A stretch of 21,236 bases of DNA from a virus. Shown here one piece after another: positions 21,207-21,236 of this stretch. The position numbers and the translations under genes are program-made. The DNA lies in IMG/VR virus record IMGVR_UViG_3300005827_000041, positions 1-21,236 of that record; one strand, written 5' to 3'. Each line of letters starts with the position of its first letter. Within the stretch, counting starts at the first letter, position 1. The notes beneath the pieces were generated by a model. That model saw nothing but the letters and a program-made list of their open reading frames with translations, was not told the DNA's origin and ran no database searches.

Positions 21207-21225
21207 ACATGCAGTATACATGCAG
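21207..21225. repeat. Direct repeat ACATGCAG-TAT-ACATGCAG upstream of the lysis cassette
   Basis: Two identical 8-mers start 11 bases apart, about one helical turn, a typical spacing for operator half-sites. The 114-bp stretch from 21123 to the right edge holds no gene or clear promoter that I can support. Confidence 0.35.
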
Positions 21226-21236
21226 CGGATTCAGAT

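Overview
This window is a segment of a tailed bacteriophage or prophage genome. It carries a near-complete head-morphogenesis and DNA-packaging module and a short early region. A short-tailed (podovirus-like) virion is the best fit. A P22 gp4-like adaptor, a propeller-like protein and several helical, ejection-protein-like products follow the capsid genes, and no tape-measure or tail-tube gene is visible. The host cannot be named. A lipoprotein signal peptide with an OM-type +2 residue, strong Shine-Dalgarno (SD) sites and sigma70-like promoters suggest a Gram-negative proteobacterium.

The long minus-strand block (18830 down to 1) reads, in transcription order: a small helical protein; small terminase; one or two very small ORFs including a one-pass membrane protein; a sigma70-like promoter (17620-17649); a winged-helix protein; two decoration-like beta proteins with two micro-ORFs (25 and 15 aa); a ParB-like protein; large terminase; a HExxH-plus-ADP-ribosyltransferase polyvalent protein; portal; two small proteins; scaffold; a DUF5309/SU10-type capsid; two small proteins (one Rossmann-like); head-tail adaptor; a large beta-rich virion protein; a Gly-rich protein; and three helical virion or ejection candidates, the last leaving the window at base 1. 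Genes are tightly packed. Six junctions share a single base (TAATG, TGATG or TAGTG), which suggests translational coupling.

One gene breaks this block: a plus-strand 59-aa lipoprotein (3173-3352) that ends one base from the convergent virion gene. It looks like a moron or superinfection-exclusion type gene.

A plus-strand early region (18877-20252) starts with a good promoter and encodes three small proteins, a MerR/excisionase-type HTH protein and a short DUF262 protein that stops just after its last conserved motif. Facing it on the minus strand (21122-20274) is a holin cassette: a 33-aa membrane peptide, a three-TM-type holin and an 80-aa membrane/coiled-coil protein. No endolysin, integrase, polymerase or tail fibre gene is visible, and no tRNA, rRNA, CRISPR array or IS element was seen.

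The most interesting points are the zincin/ART polyvalent protein between terminase and portal, the antisense lipoprotein, the recurring ribosome-site hairpins of CACA-(A)GGA-TGTG type, the micro-ORFs and the short DUF262 protein. Function calls come from reading motifs by eye, without database searches.
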